Source of the DNA: Chloroflexota bacterium | GTDB taxonomy: Bacteria > Chloroflexota > Dormibacteria > Dormibacterales > Dormibacteraceae | DNA length: 34,092 nt | Direction of reading: 5' to 3' | Assembly: GCA_005881825.1 (NCBI GenBank) | Contig: VBEO01000040.1 | Coordinates: 1-34,092 of the forward strand | In this document: positions 1 through 6,080 of the stretch, piece after piece | Numbering within the stretch: the stretch's first letter is position 1 | Layout: each line of letters starts with the position of its first letter | The notes under the pieces: generated by a model | What the model saw: only the letters and a program-made list of their open reading frames with translations | Told to the model about the DNA's origin: nothing | Database searches by the model: none | Program-made: the position numbers and the translations under genes

Positions 1-427
1 CGTCACCGGCTTCCGAGGGGCCAAAGCTGAAGACCGCCTCCACCGTCTGCGCCTTCTCCTTGAGCGCCACCGCCCGCTCGGCGAACGCCGGGTCGACGAA
101 TAGGAAGCGCAGCTCGGCCTCGTTGCACGCATGCAGGTGGTCGTCCAGCGAGCCCAGCGGGTGCAGGGCCGTATAGCGGCCGCCGGCCAGCGCCACGGCG
201 GCGGTGACCATCCAGGCTTCGGGCCGGTTGGGCGAGAGCAGCCCCACGCCCTGTCCGCGGACCAGGCCGCGCTCTCGGAGGACCGCGACCCAGCGCCCCA
301 AAGTCTCCTCGACGTGCCGGTAGCTGAGCTCGCGGCCGTCCTGCCGGAAGGCGATGCGCTCAGGAAAACGGCGCAGTGCGCTGCAGATGACCTCGCCCAC
401 GGTCACCGCCTCGTAGAGGCCCGGCAT
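1..427 (-). CDS. AMP-binding acyl-CoA synthetase/ligase, N-terminal part (cut by window edge)
   Basis: The reverse strand reads from an ATG at 427 without a stop to the window edge, giving about 142 residues. The peptide begins MPGLYEAVTVGEVICSAL and continues with FRQDGRELSYRHVEE, GVGLLSPNRPEAWMVTAAVALAGG and ALHPLGSLDDH. This is the usual N-terminal order of the ANL superfamily (acyl-CoA synthetases and long-chain fatty acid ligases), which activate a carboxylate with ATP and then form a CoA thioester. The P-loop, adenylation motif and catalytic lysine lie outside the window, so the substrate cannot be judged. It starts 11 nt after the stop of the gene at 438-851, so it is probably the last visible gene of a minus-strand operon that begins with the arginase-fold gene. 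Confidence 0.85.
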   Translation of the reverse strand, partial: MPGLYEAVTVGEVICSALRRFPERIAFRQDGRELSYRHVEETLGRWVAVLRERGLVRGQGVGLLSPNRPEAWMVTAAVALAGGRYTALHPLGSLDDHLHACNEAELRFLFVDPAFAERAVALKEKAQTVEAVFSFGPSEAGD

Positions 428-437
428 CGGGTGCAGG

Positions 438-851
438 TTATGCCTCGGCCAGCTTGCTGCGGAGGTCCGAGATCCGCTCCCGGTCGGCCTCCAGCAGCTC
501 GGCCCCGGCGCCTTCTGCGGCCCCGTAGAGCTCCAATGATCGCGTGTAGCAGCGGCGCGCCTCGGCGGCGTGCCCGCGCAGCTCGTGTACGGCGCCTTCC
601 TCGCCGAGCAGGGCGGCGTAGAGCCGGACCCGGTCGACCTCGGCGGGGCCCAGAACGCTCACCGCGCTTCCGGGCTCGAGGCGGTCGAGCAGCGCGCGCA
701 TAGCCGGTGGCACCACCAGGTCGGCGGCACGCCGGATGGCGATCAGGGCCAGGTCGAACTTGCCCGCTTTCATCAGTCGGGCCGCCTCGGCCATTGCCTG
801 CACCGTCTGCTCGATCATCCAGACGATGTAGTCCTGGCGGCGGTTGATCAC
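438..851 (-). CDS. small helical protein, TPR-like (possibly DUF6483-type)
   Basis: This 137-residue soluble protein starts at a GTG (851) four bases after the TGA of the upstream gene, so it is likely translationally coupled to it. It opens with INRRQDYIVWMIEQTVQAMAEAARLMKAGKFDLAL and is predicted to be almost entirely alpha-helical. The C-terminal half (EEGAVHELRGHAAEARRCYT, then RSLELYGAAEG) looks like one degenerate tetratricopeptide unit. The opening QDYI..MIEQ pattern reminds me of small DUF6483 proteins, but that is from memory and not tested. No catalytic motif, signal peptide or membrane segment is visible. Its function is unknown; the neighbours suggest only co-expression with an arginase-fold protein and an acyl-CoA ligase. 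Confidence 0.7.
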   Translation of the reverse strand: MINRRQDYIVWMIEQTVQAMAEAARLMKAGKFDLALIAIRRAADLVVPPAMRALLDRLEPGSAVSVLGPAEVDRVRLYAALLGEEGAVHELRGHAAEARRCYTRSLELYGAAEGAGAELLEADRERISDLRSKLAEA

Positions 852-855
852 GCGC

Positions 856-1551
856 TCAGGGGGGCGGCGGGGGGAAGGGCTTGCCCGGCCCGCCGGAGGT
901 GAAGGAGAAGCCGACCACCCGGCCGCTGGCGAAGACCCGCTCCACGGCTTCCCGGACGGCGGCCGCCCCCGGCCCGCCGGCGGCCGGATAGTTCACCGAC
1001 GGCATCTCCTCGATGGCCACCACGTCGCAGTCCAGGTGCAGGTAGATGGGGCTCTCGGGCAGCTTGTCGGCCGTCAGGTCCTCGACGTCGACCTGGCGCA
1101 CGCCGGCGCCCTCCAGGTTGGTGTCCTCGCCGGTGTCGAGGTCTCGGGCGCCCACGAGCAGGATGCGCTCGCCCGCGACGGGCGTGGCGTGCACCGCGTC
1201 CATGATCGTCTGCTCGCCCAGGCCCGCCAGCATGGCCAGCGGCATCCCGCCCAGAAAGCCCGAAGGCGTGGTCTCCCAGGTGTTGAAATCCCCGTGGGCG
1301 TCCAGCCAGACGATGGCCGGGTCCAGGCCCTTTTTCTGCAGGCCGGCCAGCACGCCCAGGCAGGCCACGCAGTCGCCAACCTGCACGCGCGGCTGGTCCA
1401 GGTCGCGCACGCGCTCGGCCAGCGCCTTGTAGAGCACGCCGAGCCGCGCCTGGGCGGAAGCCTGCGGCAGCGCCGGCTCGACGACCTCGGCGGGCGCCAG
1501 GCAGGCGGCGTCGCGGGTCCGCGAGCCGATGAAGTAGGGAACGAAGAGCAT
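856..1551 (-). CDS. arginase/agmatinase-fold (ureohydrolase family) protein
   Basis: The 231-residue protein has the dinuclear-manganese ureohydrolase motifs in order: VGDC (residues 58-61), DAHGDFNT (84-91, metal ligands D84, H86, D88) and HLDCD (172-176, ligands D174, D176). Family enzymes hydrolyse guanidino groups of arginine, agmatine, formiminoglutamate or similar compounds. The first ligand position, usually His in GGDH, is Cys61 here. Cys variants occur in some arginase-like proteins, so this may mark a subfamily rather than an inactive enzyme. It is shorter than typical members (about 300 residues) and ends in a run of prolines. The start is an ATG at 1551. It heads the minus-strand run with 438-851 and 1-427 and is divergent from the cupin gene. 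The substrate cannot be assigned. Confidence 0.8.
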   Translation of the reverse strand: MLFVPYFIGSRTRDAACLAPAEVVEPALPQASAQARLGVLYKALAERVRDLDQPRVQVGDCVACLGVLAGLQKKGLDPAIVWLDAHGDFNTWETTPSGFLGGMPLAMLAGLGEQTIMDAVHATPVAGERILLVGARDLDTGEDTNLEGAGVRQVDVEDLTADKLPESPIYLHLDCDVVAIEEMPSVNYPAAGGPGAAAVREAVERVFASGRVVGFSFTSGGPGKPFPPPPP

Positions 1552-1580
1552 TGCCTCAAACCGTATCTTGGAGTGCGGCC

Positions 1581-1940
1581 GTGAGCGTCTTCTCGCATGA
1601 CGAGCGCGTGGAGGCCGATGGGGGCTCCTTCTGTATCCACGAGTGGCGCGGCAGCGGGCCGCCTCAAGTCCACGTTCACGACGAGGACGACGAAGCCTGG
1701 CACGTGCTCGAGGGCACGCTGCGCTTCCGCCTCGGGGAGCGCACCGTCGATGCCGGCGCCGGGGCGACGGTCTTCGTGCCGGCCCGGGTGCCGCACACCT
1801 ATGAGGCGCTGCCGGGCTCCAGGTACCTGATCATGTTGACGCCGCGGCTGCGGCGCCTGATCGCCGAGCTGCAGGAGAACCGCGACCCCGGCGCCCAGGC
1901 CGGGATCTACGAAAAGCACCGCTCGCGCCTGCTCTCCTGA
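1581..1940 (+). CDS. cupin domain protein
   Basis: This is a single-domain cupin of about 119 residues. Cupin motif 1 is visible as PQVHVHDEDDEAWHVLEG, with the H-x-H...E metal-binding pattern, and motif 2 as FVPARVPHTYEAL with its His. Such proteins are small beta-barrels that bind a metal or small ligand; the specific role is unknown. I chose the GTG at 1581 because GGAG lies at 1570-1573 with 7 nt spacing and a TATCTT box lies at 1564-1569. A TTG at 1551 is in frame but would overlap the divergent ATG of the arginase gene and leave no room for a promoter. The C-terminal tail (RNRDPGAQ-like, KHRSRLLS) is charged and probably helical. Confidence 0.8.
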   Translation: MSVFSHDERVEADGGSFCIHEWRGSGPPQVHVHDEDDEAWHVLEGTLRFRLGERTVDAGAGATVFVPARVPHTYEALPGSRYLIMLTPRLRRLIAELQENRDPGAQAGIYEKHRSRLLS

Positions 1941-1946
1941 CGGAGG

Positions 1947-3091
1947 TCAGCCCCGGCTCCGGGCCGCCAGGCCGAAGGCCACCAGGGTGCCAGCCGCCAC
2001 CGCCGCCAGCACCAGCGGCGTCCAGCCCAACCCGACCCAGCCCAGCAGGAATCCGATGCCGCCCGGAATCACGGCGCCGCCGACCGCGGCCGCCGGAAAG
2101 AGCCAGGCGGTGGCGCGGGTGTCGCGCGGCCGCCGCCGGGCCAGCCAGCCCACCGCGGTCGGCCAGATCGGCGCTATCGCCAGCCCCGCGAGCAGATAGC
2201 CGGCCGGAGCCAGCGGGCCGGCCGCCGCCAGCAGGAGCGCCAGCGTGGCGGCCGCGCAGCCGCCGAGCACGATCGCGCCTTCGGAAACGCCGGCCGGGAT
2301 CAGCGCGGCCAGGAGACGGCCCACGGCGAAGAGCAGCCAGAAGCCAGAGGTCAAGACCGCGGCGGTGGCCGCGGGATGGCCCAGGTACACCAGGTGCGAG
2401 GGCATCCAGCCGCCGATGCCCCACTCCACCCCGACATAGAGGACGAAGGCGGCCATGAAGAGCAGTACGAGCAGGCCCCGACCCGGACGGCCGGCCTCGG
2501 GTTCGTGTGGCAGCCGGCCCCGGATCCCGGCCACGGCCGGCACCAGCGCCAGCGCCACCAGCGCCCGCCGCCGAAGAGCGGCAGCAGGTCGCCCCCGGCC
2601 AGCGTCACCAGCAGCGGGCCCGTCACCGCACCCAGGCCGTAGGCGCCGTTGACCAGGTTCAGCCGCGCCGAATTCCGGGTGCCCCGGCTGTGGGCCACGA
2701 TGTTGGTGAGGCCGATGTCGAGGGCGCCGAGGCCCGTGCCGGCGACGGCCACGCCCCCCAGGACCAACGGCCAAGCCGGGGCCAGCGCCACCGCCAAGGC
2801 ACCCAGCGCGGTCAGGCCGAGGGCGCCCCAGACGAACGGGCGCGCCGCCACCCGCGAAAGCAGGCCGAGACCGGCGGTCACGGCGATCAACCCGCCCACG
2901 AAGTTCGCGCTGATGCTGGCGCCGGCGGTCGGGAGGTCGATGCCGAAGCGGTGGGTGAGCGGCAGCAGCAGCGGACCGTAGGCCGCGCCCTGGGCGCCCA
3001 TCAGGAAGAAAACCGCGGCGATTCCAATCAGGGCGGCTCGGGAAAGCGCTATGCCGGCCGGGCCGATCGTCTGTCTATCTTTCGCTAGCAT
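1947..3091 (-). pseudogene. MFS transporter, interrupted by one frameshift
   Basis: Two minus-strand frames together give one 12-helix major facilitator protein of about 380 residues. The N-terminal half (ATG at 3091) carries LIGIAAVFFLMGAQGAAYGP, then LPTAGASISANFVGGLIAVT and GLGALDIGLTNIVAHSRGT, and runs to LLPLFGG. The C-terminal half continues in another frame from RALVALALVPAVAGI through FVLYVGVEWGIGGWMPSHLV to LVAFGLAARSRG. The switch lies in a GGC/GCG run at about 2565-2577, where one base appears to be missing. The layout resembles sugar or drug permeases of the FucP-like branch, but no substrate can be named. It may be a real frameshift or a base-calling error in a GC repeat. No Shine-Dalgarno sequence is evident at 3091. 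Confidence 0.8.
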
Positions 3092-3101
3092 CCGGTCCAG
3101 G

Positions 3102-3293
3102 GTGGGGGCGGCGAAGAGACGGCGGCGCAGCGCCGAGCAGGCCGACAAGGTAGCGCCAACCCTGGTTCGCGAGGAGCTGAAGCTCCCGGATGGCCGTTAT
3201 CTGCTCGTATACCGGCCCGCGGAGGCTCGAGCGCCGGCGCCGGAACGGAAACAGCCTCGAAAAACGGTTCCGCCGCCGGCGCTCGACGGTTGA
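3102..3293 (+). CDS. small basic protein, unknown function
   Basis: This candidate gene encodes 63 residues from a GTG at 3102. It has a basic N-terminus (GAAKRRRRSAEQADK), a conserved-looking centre (VREELKLPDGRYLLVYRP) and a proline- and lysine-rich tail. The LPDGRYL..Y phrase looks like a folded strand-turn-strand element rather than random translation. A TAGCAT box at 3086-3091 ends 10 nt before the start, matching the promoter pattern of other genes in this window. It is divergent from the MFS gene, and its last third coincides with a strong palindrome (3227-3286). The reverse strand also has an open frame here (3075-3356), but that would be antisense to the TetR-type dyads and shows no protein-like pattern. 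I do not recognise the protein. Confidence 0.4.
   Translation: MGAAKRRRRSAEQADKVAPTLVREELKLPDGRYLLVYRPAEARAPAPERKQPRKTVPPPALDG
3227..3286. repeat. long inverted repeat sharing its core with 24919-24976
   Basis: Arms 3227-3246 and 3267-3286 are inverted copies that match at 19 of 20 positions, with a 20-nt loop. The left-arm core (CGAGCGCCGGCGCCGGAAC) recurs exactly at 24919-24937. This copy overlaps the 3' end of the small gene at 3102-3293. There is no T-run after either arm, so a classical intrinsic terminator is not clear. Confidence 0.7.
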
Positions 3294-3319
3294 CCTGGCG
3301 ATAGCCCGCGGCGTATTGA

Positions 3320-3356
3320 TTGACTCATCAGTCAAATTGATTGAGCAATCAGTCAA
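3320..3356. promoter_or_regulatory. tandem dyads, probable TetR-type operator
   Basis: Two adjacent palindromes lie just before the gene at 3371. The first is TTGACT-CATC-AGTCAA at 3320-3335 (6-bp perfect arms). The second is TGATTG-AG-CAATCA at 3338-3351, inside TTGATTGAGCAATCAGTCAA. This AT-richer island in a GC-rich genome matches the size and symmetry of operators of self-regulating TetR repressors. TTGACT could also serve as a -35 box. The likely ligand is the TetR-family protein encoded at 3688-4413; this link is inferred from position. Confidence 0.65.
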
Positions 3357-3370
3357 AGCGAGGCGAGATC

Positions 3371-3739
3371 ATGGTGACCAGGCAACTGATACACGACCTC
3401 CGGCCGGAGCAATGGCAGCGGCTGGAGCTGGCCGAGCTGGATTACGAGTGGGATGCCGCCTGGGAGGCCGCCCTGCAAGCCGGCGGAGCGGCGATCGCGG
3501 CCGAAATCCAAGCTGCAGCGCGCCAGGCGGGGGCCGGACCCCGGGCTGCGGCACTCGTGGCGGCAGCAGTAACGGCCGGCGAGCTGTCGGGGCTGAGCGC
3601 AGAGGACCGGCGCCGGCTGCTGCTGCCGCTTCAGGAAATCACCGGGCCGCTGCCCGTTCCCGAGCCGCAGCCCTCAAGATCAAGGCGATGCCCAGCCCTG
3701 TCCGCCGTGGCCGCCCTGGCCGGCCTCGGCGGTCCGTGA
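3371..3739 (+). CDS. hypothetical protein upstream of and overlapping the TetR gene
   Basis: The 122-residue product starts at an ATG with AGG at 3361-3363 (7 nt spacing). It is alanine-rich and probably helical (RPEQWQRLELAELDYEWDAAWE, cut here as RPEQWQRLELAEL and DYEWDAAWEAALQ), then has a Pro/Ser/Arg-rich end. It carries no signal peptide and no membrane segment. Its TGA (3737-3739) overlaps an in-frame GTG of the TetR gene, so the two are very probably translated together and controlled by the dyads at 3320-3356. It could be the regulated partner or accessory of the repressor. I do not recognise a family. Confidence 0.55.
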   Translation: MVTRQLIHDLRPEQWQRLELAELDYEWDAAWEAALQAGGAAIAAEIQAAARQAGAGPRAAALVAAAVTAGELSGLSAEDRRRLLLPLQEITGPLPVPEPQPSRSRRCPALSAVAALAGLGGP

Positions 3740-4413
3740 CGGGGGAGCCTGAGCCGGAGGACCGGCGAGCGCAGATCACCCGCGGCGCCGCCGCCGTGCT
3801 CAGCCGCCAGGGCTACGACGCGACCTCGATGAAGGAGATCGCCGACGAGATCGGCGTCTCCTCGGGCCTGCTCCACTACTACTTCGGCACCAAAGAGGAC
3901 CTGCTGACCGAGGTGGTCAGGCTCCAGCACGACGAGCTGATCCAGGAGTGGCGGCGGGCCATGGCCGAGGAGGGCGCGCCCCTGGAGCGCGTCGCGGCCG
4001 GCATGCGCCGGGCCTCCGACAAGTTCCGGTCCGACCCCCAGTTCTGGCACCTCCAGTTCGACATGTACGCGATCGGCCTGCGCACCCCACGCCTGCGCAA
4101 GCGGTTGCGGGCCATGGTCAGGGACCTGGTGCAGCAGATCGCCGAGGAGGTCCGGCGGGTGACCGAGGAGGTCCCGATGCCGATGCCGGTGCCGCCCGAG
4201 GACATCGCGCTCGCCATTGCGGGCGCGGTCGACGGCATCGCCTTGCTGGCCACCGTCACCGACGACGACGGCCAGGGAGCCTATCGGGCGCTACTCGCCC
4301 TGGTGCTCTCCTTCACCGCCCTGGGCATGATGAGCGCCGGCCGCGAGGTGGGGGCGGAGCACTTCATGGCCCTGCTGTACGGTTCGCCAGGGCCGCCGAC
4401 TGCCAGCGGCTGA
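3688..4413 (+). CDS. TetR/AcrR-family transcriptional regulator
   Basis: This is a 241-residue DNA-binding repressor. The N-terminal arm is basic (RRGRPGRPRRS), as is common in this family. The helix-turn-helix follows as ITRGAAAVLSRQGYDATSMK, then EIADEIGVSSGLLHYYFGTK and EDLLTEVV. The remainder is an all-helical ligand-binding and dimer domain containing FWHLQFDMYAIGLR, ending with hydrophobic helices around GAVDGIALLATV. I chose the ATG at 3688 because it keeps the basic arm. A GTG at 3736 forms a GTGA overlap with the upstream stop and is an alternative. The dyads at 3320-3356 fit autoregulation. Its 3' end overlaps the convergent VKOR gene by 50 nt. The effector is unknown. Confidence 0.9.
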   Translation: MPSPVRRGRPGRPRRSVTGEPEPEDRRAQITRGAAAVLSRQGYDATSMKEIADEIGVSSGLLHYYFGTKEDLLTEVVRLQHDELIQEWRRAMAEEGAPLERVAAGMRRASDKFRSDPQFWHLQFDMYAIGLRTPRLRKRLRAMVRDLVQQIAEEVRRVTEEVPMPMPVPPEDIALAIAGAVDGIALLATVTDDDGQGAYRALLALVLSFTALGMMSAGREVGAEHFMALLYGSPGPPTASG

Positions 4414-4798
4414 TCGCGAGCAGCAGCATGGCCAGGACCAGCGCATGGGCCACCGTGCACCACTCGCACAGATGCCTGAGCACCGCCAGCTCCACGTAGA
4501 CCAGGTACAGCACGACCAGCAGCCCGGCCGCGCACCAGGCCGTCAGCAGCGCGAGCCGGCGGCCTTGAACCAGGGCCAGAGCGCCGGCGAAGAAAGCGAC
4601 CCCGAGCAGGCTCGTCGGCGCGGCGGTGCCGGGGATCACGCCGTACCGGCTCTGGGTGACCAGGCCGCAGTCCACGATCCCGCCCGAGGGGCAGGCCAGG
4701 GGCAAGGCCTGATAGTGCGTGAGGGTGAGGTAGACGCTGATCGCGATACCCGCCAGGGCGGCGACCGCGATCACCTGCAGCCGGCGCTCGCCGGGCAC
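4364..4798 (-). CDS. vitamin K epoxide reductase (VKOR) family membrane protein
   Basis: The 144-residue protein has about four membrane helices and the VKOR cysteines: a pair C36/C44 (CPSGGIVDC) and the redox motif CEWC at 111-114. Bacterial VKOR proteins reoxidise a thioredoxin-like partner on the outer face of the membrane and pass electrons to quinone, replacing DsbB. The Ser/Thr usual between helices may be in the TSLLG segment (62-66). Translation starts at a GTG four bases after the stop of the DUF929 gene, so the two form an operon and are probable redox partners. It overlaps the 3' end of the convergent TetR gene. It is one domain only, without the thioredoxin fusion seen in some species. 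Confidence 0.9.
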   Translation of the reverse strand: MPGERRLQVIAVAALAGIAISVYLTLTHYQALPLACPSGGIVDCGLVTQSRYGVIPGTAAPTSLLGVAFFAGALALVQGRRLALLTAWCAAGLLVVLYLVYVELAVLRHLCEWCTVAHALVLAMLLLAISRWQSAALANRTAGP

Positions 4799-4802
4799 GG
4801 CC

Positions 4803-5564
4803 CTAGAGCTGTAAGCGCAGCTGGCTGATCTCGGGACCGCCGCAGACGGCGGCGGGCGGGCTGGCCAGCTGCTGGCAGAGGGCGGCGGTCATCCAGTTGG
4901 CGACGCCCAGGACCTTGGAGGCCGCCGGGCCCTGGGGGTTGCTCGCCAGCTGATCGGCGATCTGCTGCCAGCTGAGTCCCTGGAGCACGTCCGGCTGAAA
5001 GCTGGCGCCGATCGTCACGTACCGGTTCCCGAAGTCGACGAAGGGGATCGAACCGCGGGAGTTCAGCTGCTCGAAGATGCGCTCCTGGTCGGCGGTCGGC
5101 GTCTGGAGCGGATTCCGGTTGCGGTCGGTCTCCTCCACCGCCGCGAACTCCAGGCTGTCGCTGCTGTAGCTGCTGTGCACGAAGCTCAGGGTGGGCGTGT
5201 CGGGGTAGACGTCGCTGCTGGAGGACGTTGTCAGGCCCAGGCCGGTCAACGTTCCGAAGCGCGCCAGGGCCACCACCAAGCTCCAGCGCTGGGCCGCGCA
5301 GAAGGGACAGTACTCGGCGCCGACGTAGAGGACCTGGGGCCGGCCCTGCGGCCCGAGCAGCGGGCTGGCGCTCACCCTCTGCAGGGGCGACTTGAGGCCG
5401 CCCGAGCCGACCGCCTCGGTGCGCGGCACGTCCAGCCCGGTAAGGGTTTGTATGACCTGACTCTGCACCGAGGGGGAGGGGGTGGGAATCGGATGGGCAG
5501 GGCGCAGCGCCCCGGTGAGCAGGAACACGGCCACGGCGGCCACCACCAGGGCCACCACGGCCAC
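4803..5564 (-). CDS. DUF929-type thioredoxin-like membrane-anchored protein
   Basis: This protein of 253 or more residues has an N-terminal membrane helix (VVALVVAAVAVFLLTGAL), a Pro-rich linker and a thioredoxin-like domain with YVGAEYCPFCAAQRW, where C86/C89 form the CPFC active site. A second Cys pair lies near the C-terminus (LCQQLA...AVCGG). The sequence and the adjacent VKOR gene fit the DUF929 family, presumed to make or isomerise disulfides outside the membrane. The GTG at 5564 leaves no cytoplasmic segment before the helix. The frame stays open upstream for RSGRRRPAGRGPAAGSPWWA, a typical positive-inside leader, but has no ATG, GTG or TTG. A CTG at 5642 with AGAGG upstream is the only candidate, so the start is uncertain. 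Confidence 0.85.
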   Translation of the reverse strand: MAVVALVVAAVAVFLLTGALRPAHPIPTPSPSVQSQVIQTLTGLDVPRTEAVGSGGLKSPLQRVSASPLLGPQGRPQVLYVGAEYCPFCAAQRWSLVVALARFGTLTGLGLTTSSSSDVYPDTPTLSFVHSSYSSDSLEFAAVEETDRNRNPLQTPTADQERIFEQLNSRGSIPFVDFGNRYVTIGASFQPDVLQGLSWQQIADQLASNPQGPAASKVLGVANWMTAALCQQLASPPAAVCGGPEISQLRLQL

Positions 5565-5922
5565 GATCGGGAGCGGTCCTGCCCACCAGGGTGAGCCGGC
5601 CGCAGGGCCGCGACCGGCCGGCCGCCGCCGCCCACTTCTCAGAGGGATGACCTCTGAAGGATGATAGGCGTCGCTATGGCCGGAACCGGGGCTTGGGGAT
5701 TAAAAGAGAGGCCGTGGGCGCGCCCCCACATTTGCAGGGAAGCAGGCTCAAACTCCTTGTCAATTCCAAGGTTATGAACAAGTCTGCTGCAGATCTTCAG
5801 GACTCTTAACTTGGCACCCAATACCCTTCGACCAGCCCAGACGAGGGTAGGGAGACAGGGAATTGACGAAGGCATACAGGGTTCAGCATGACGGAGCGTC
5901 GAGCACCGACGGTGGATTCCGA
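5565..5922. other. intergenic stretch between DUF929 and the kinase module
   Basis: This region of lower GC separates divergent transcription units. Its left end may encode the extended N-terminus of the DUF929 protein. I see a short imperfect dyad (CCTTG...CAAGG, about 5753-5768) and the sequence GTGGGCGCGCCCCCAC near 5712, but no clear terminator or RNA gene. A reverse-strand frame at 5639-5875 has no protein-like pattern. Promoters for the plus-strand module presumably lie here, though I cannot place one with confidence. Confidence 0.4.
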
Positions 5923-6078
5923 ATGGTGCTCCTCGACGAGCAGCCGGCGATCCGGGCGCGGCTCACCGCGGCCGAGGTCGTCGACCTCTTCCGGCCGGGC
6001 ACACCGTCGCCGGTGGACAGCCGCCCGTTCATCCGCCGGCGCTCGACCACGGCCGCGATCCCACCGCTGGCCGACTGA
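5923..6078 (+). CDS. small protein of unknown function upstream of the kinase
   Basis: The frame ending at 6078 shows strong G/C bias at third positions from 5923 onward (GTG CTC CTC GAC GAG CAG), which marks it as coding. From ATG 5923 it gives 51 residues, opening MVLLDEQPAIRARLTAAEVV and followed by DLFRPGTPSPVDSRPFIRRRST. A TTG at 5863 would add 20 residues of weaker bias. The stop lies two bases before the ATG of the kinase gene, so they are probably co-translated. It has no membrane segment and no recognised domain. It could be a small regulatory or substrate partner of the kinase, an inference from position only. Confidence 0.45.
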   Translation: MVLLDEQPAIRARLTAAEVVDLFRPGTPSPVDSRPFIRRRSTTAAIPPLAD

Positions 6079-6080
6079 CC

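Noticed and set aside
3075-3356. A 93-codon minus-strand frame across the TetR dyads
   Set aside because: Its N-terminus is only the translated operator, and it has no conserved-looking segment. The plus-strand small gene is a better candidate for the region.
5639-5875. A 78-codon minus-strand frame in the region before the kinase module
   Set aside because: Codon third positions lack the strong G/C bias of real genes here and no start signal is visible.
6034-6048. A third partial copy of the GCCGGCGCTCGA arm
   Set aside because: Only one arm is present, within coding sequence for an Arg-Arg-Arg-Ser run; chance similarity in a GC-rich genome is likely.
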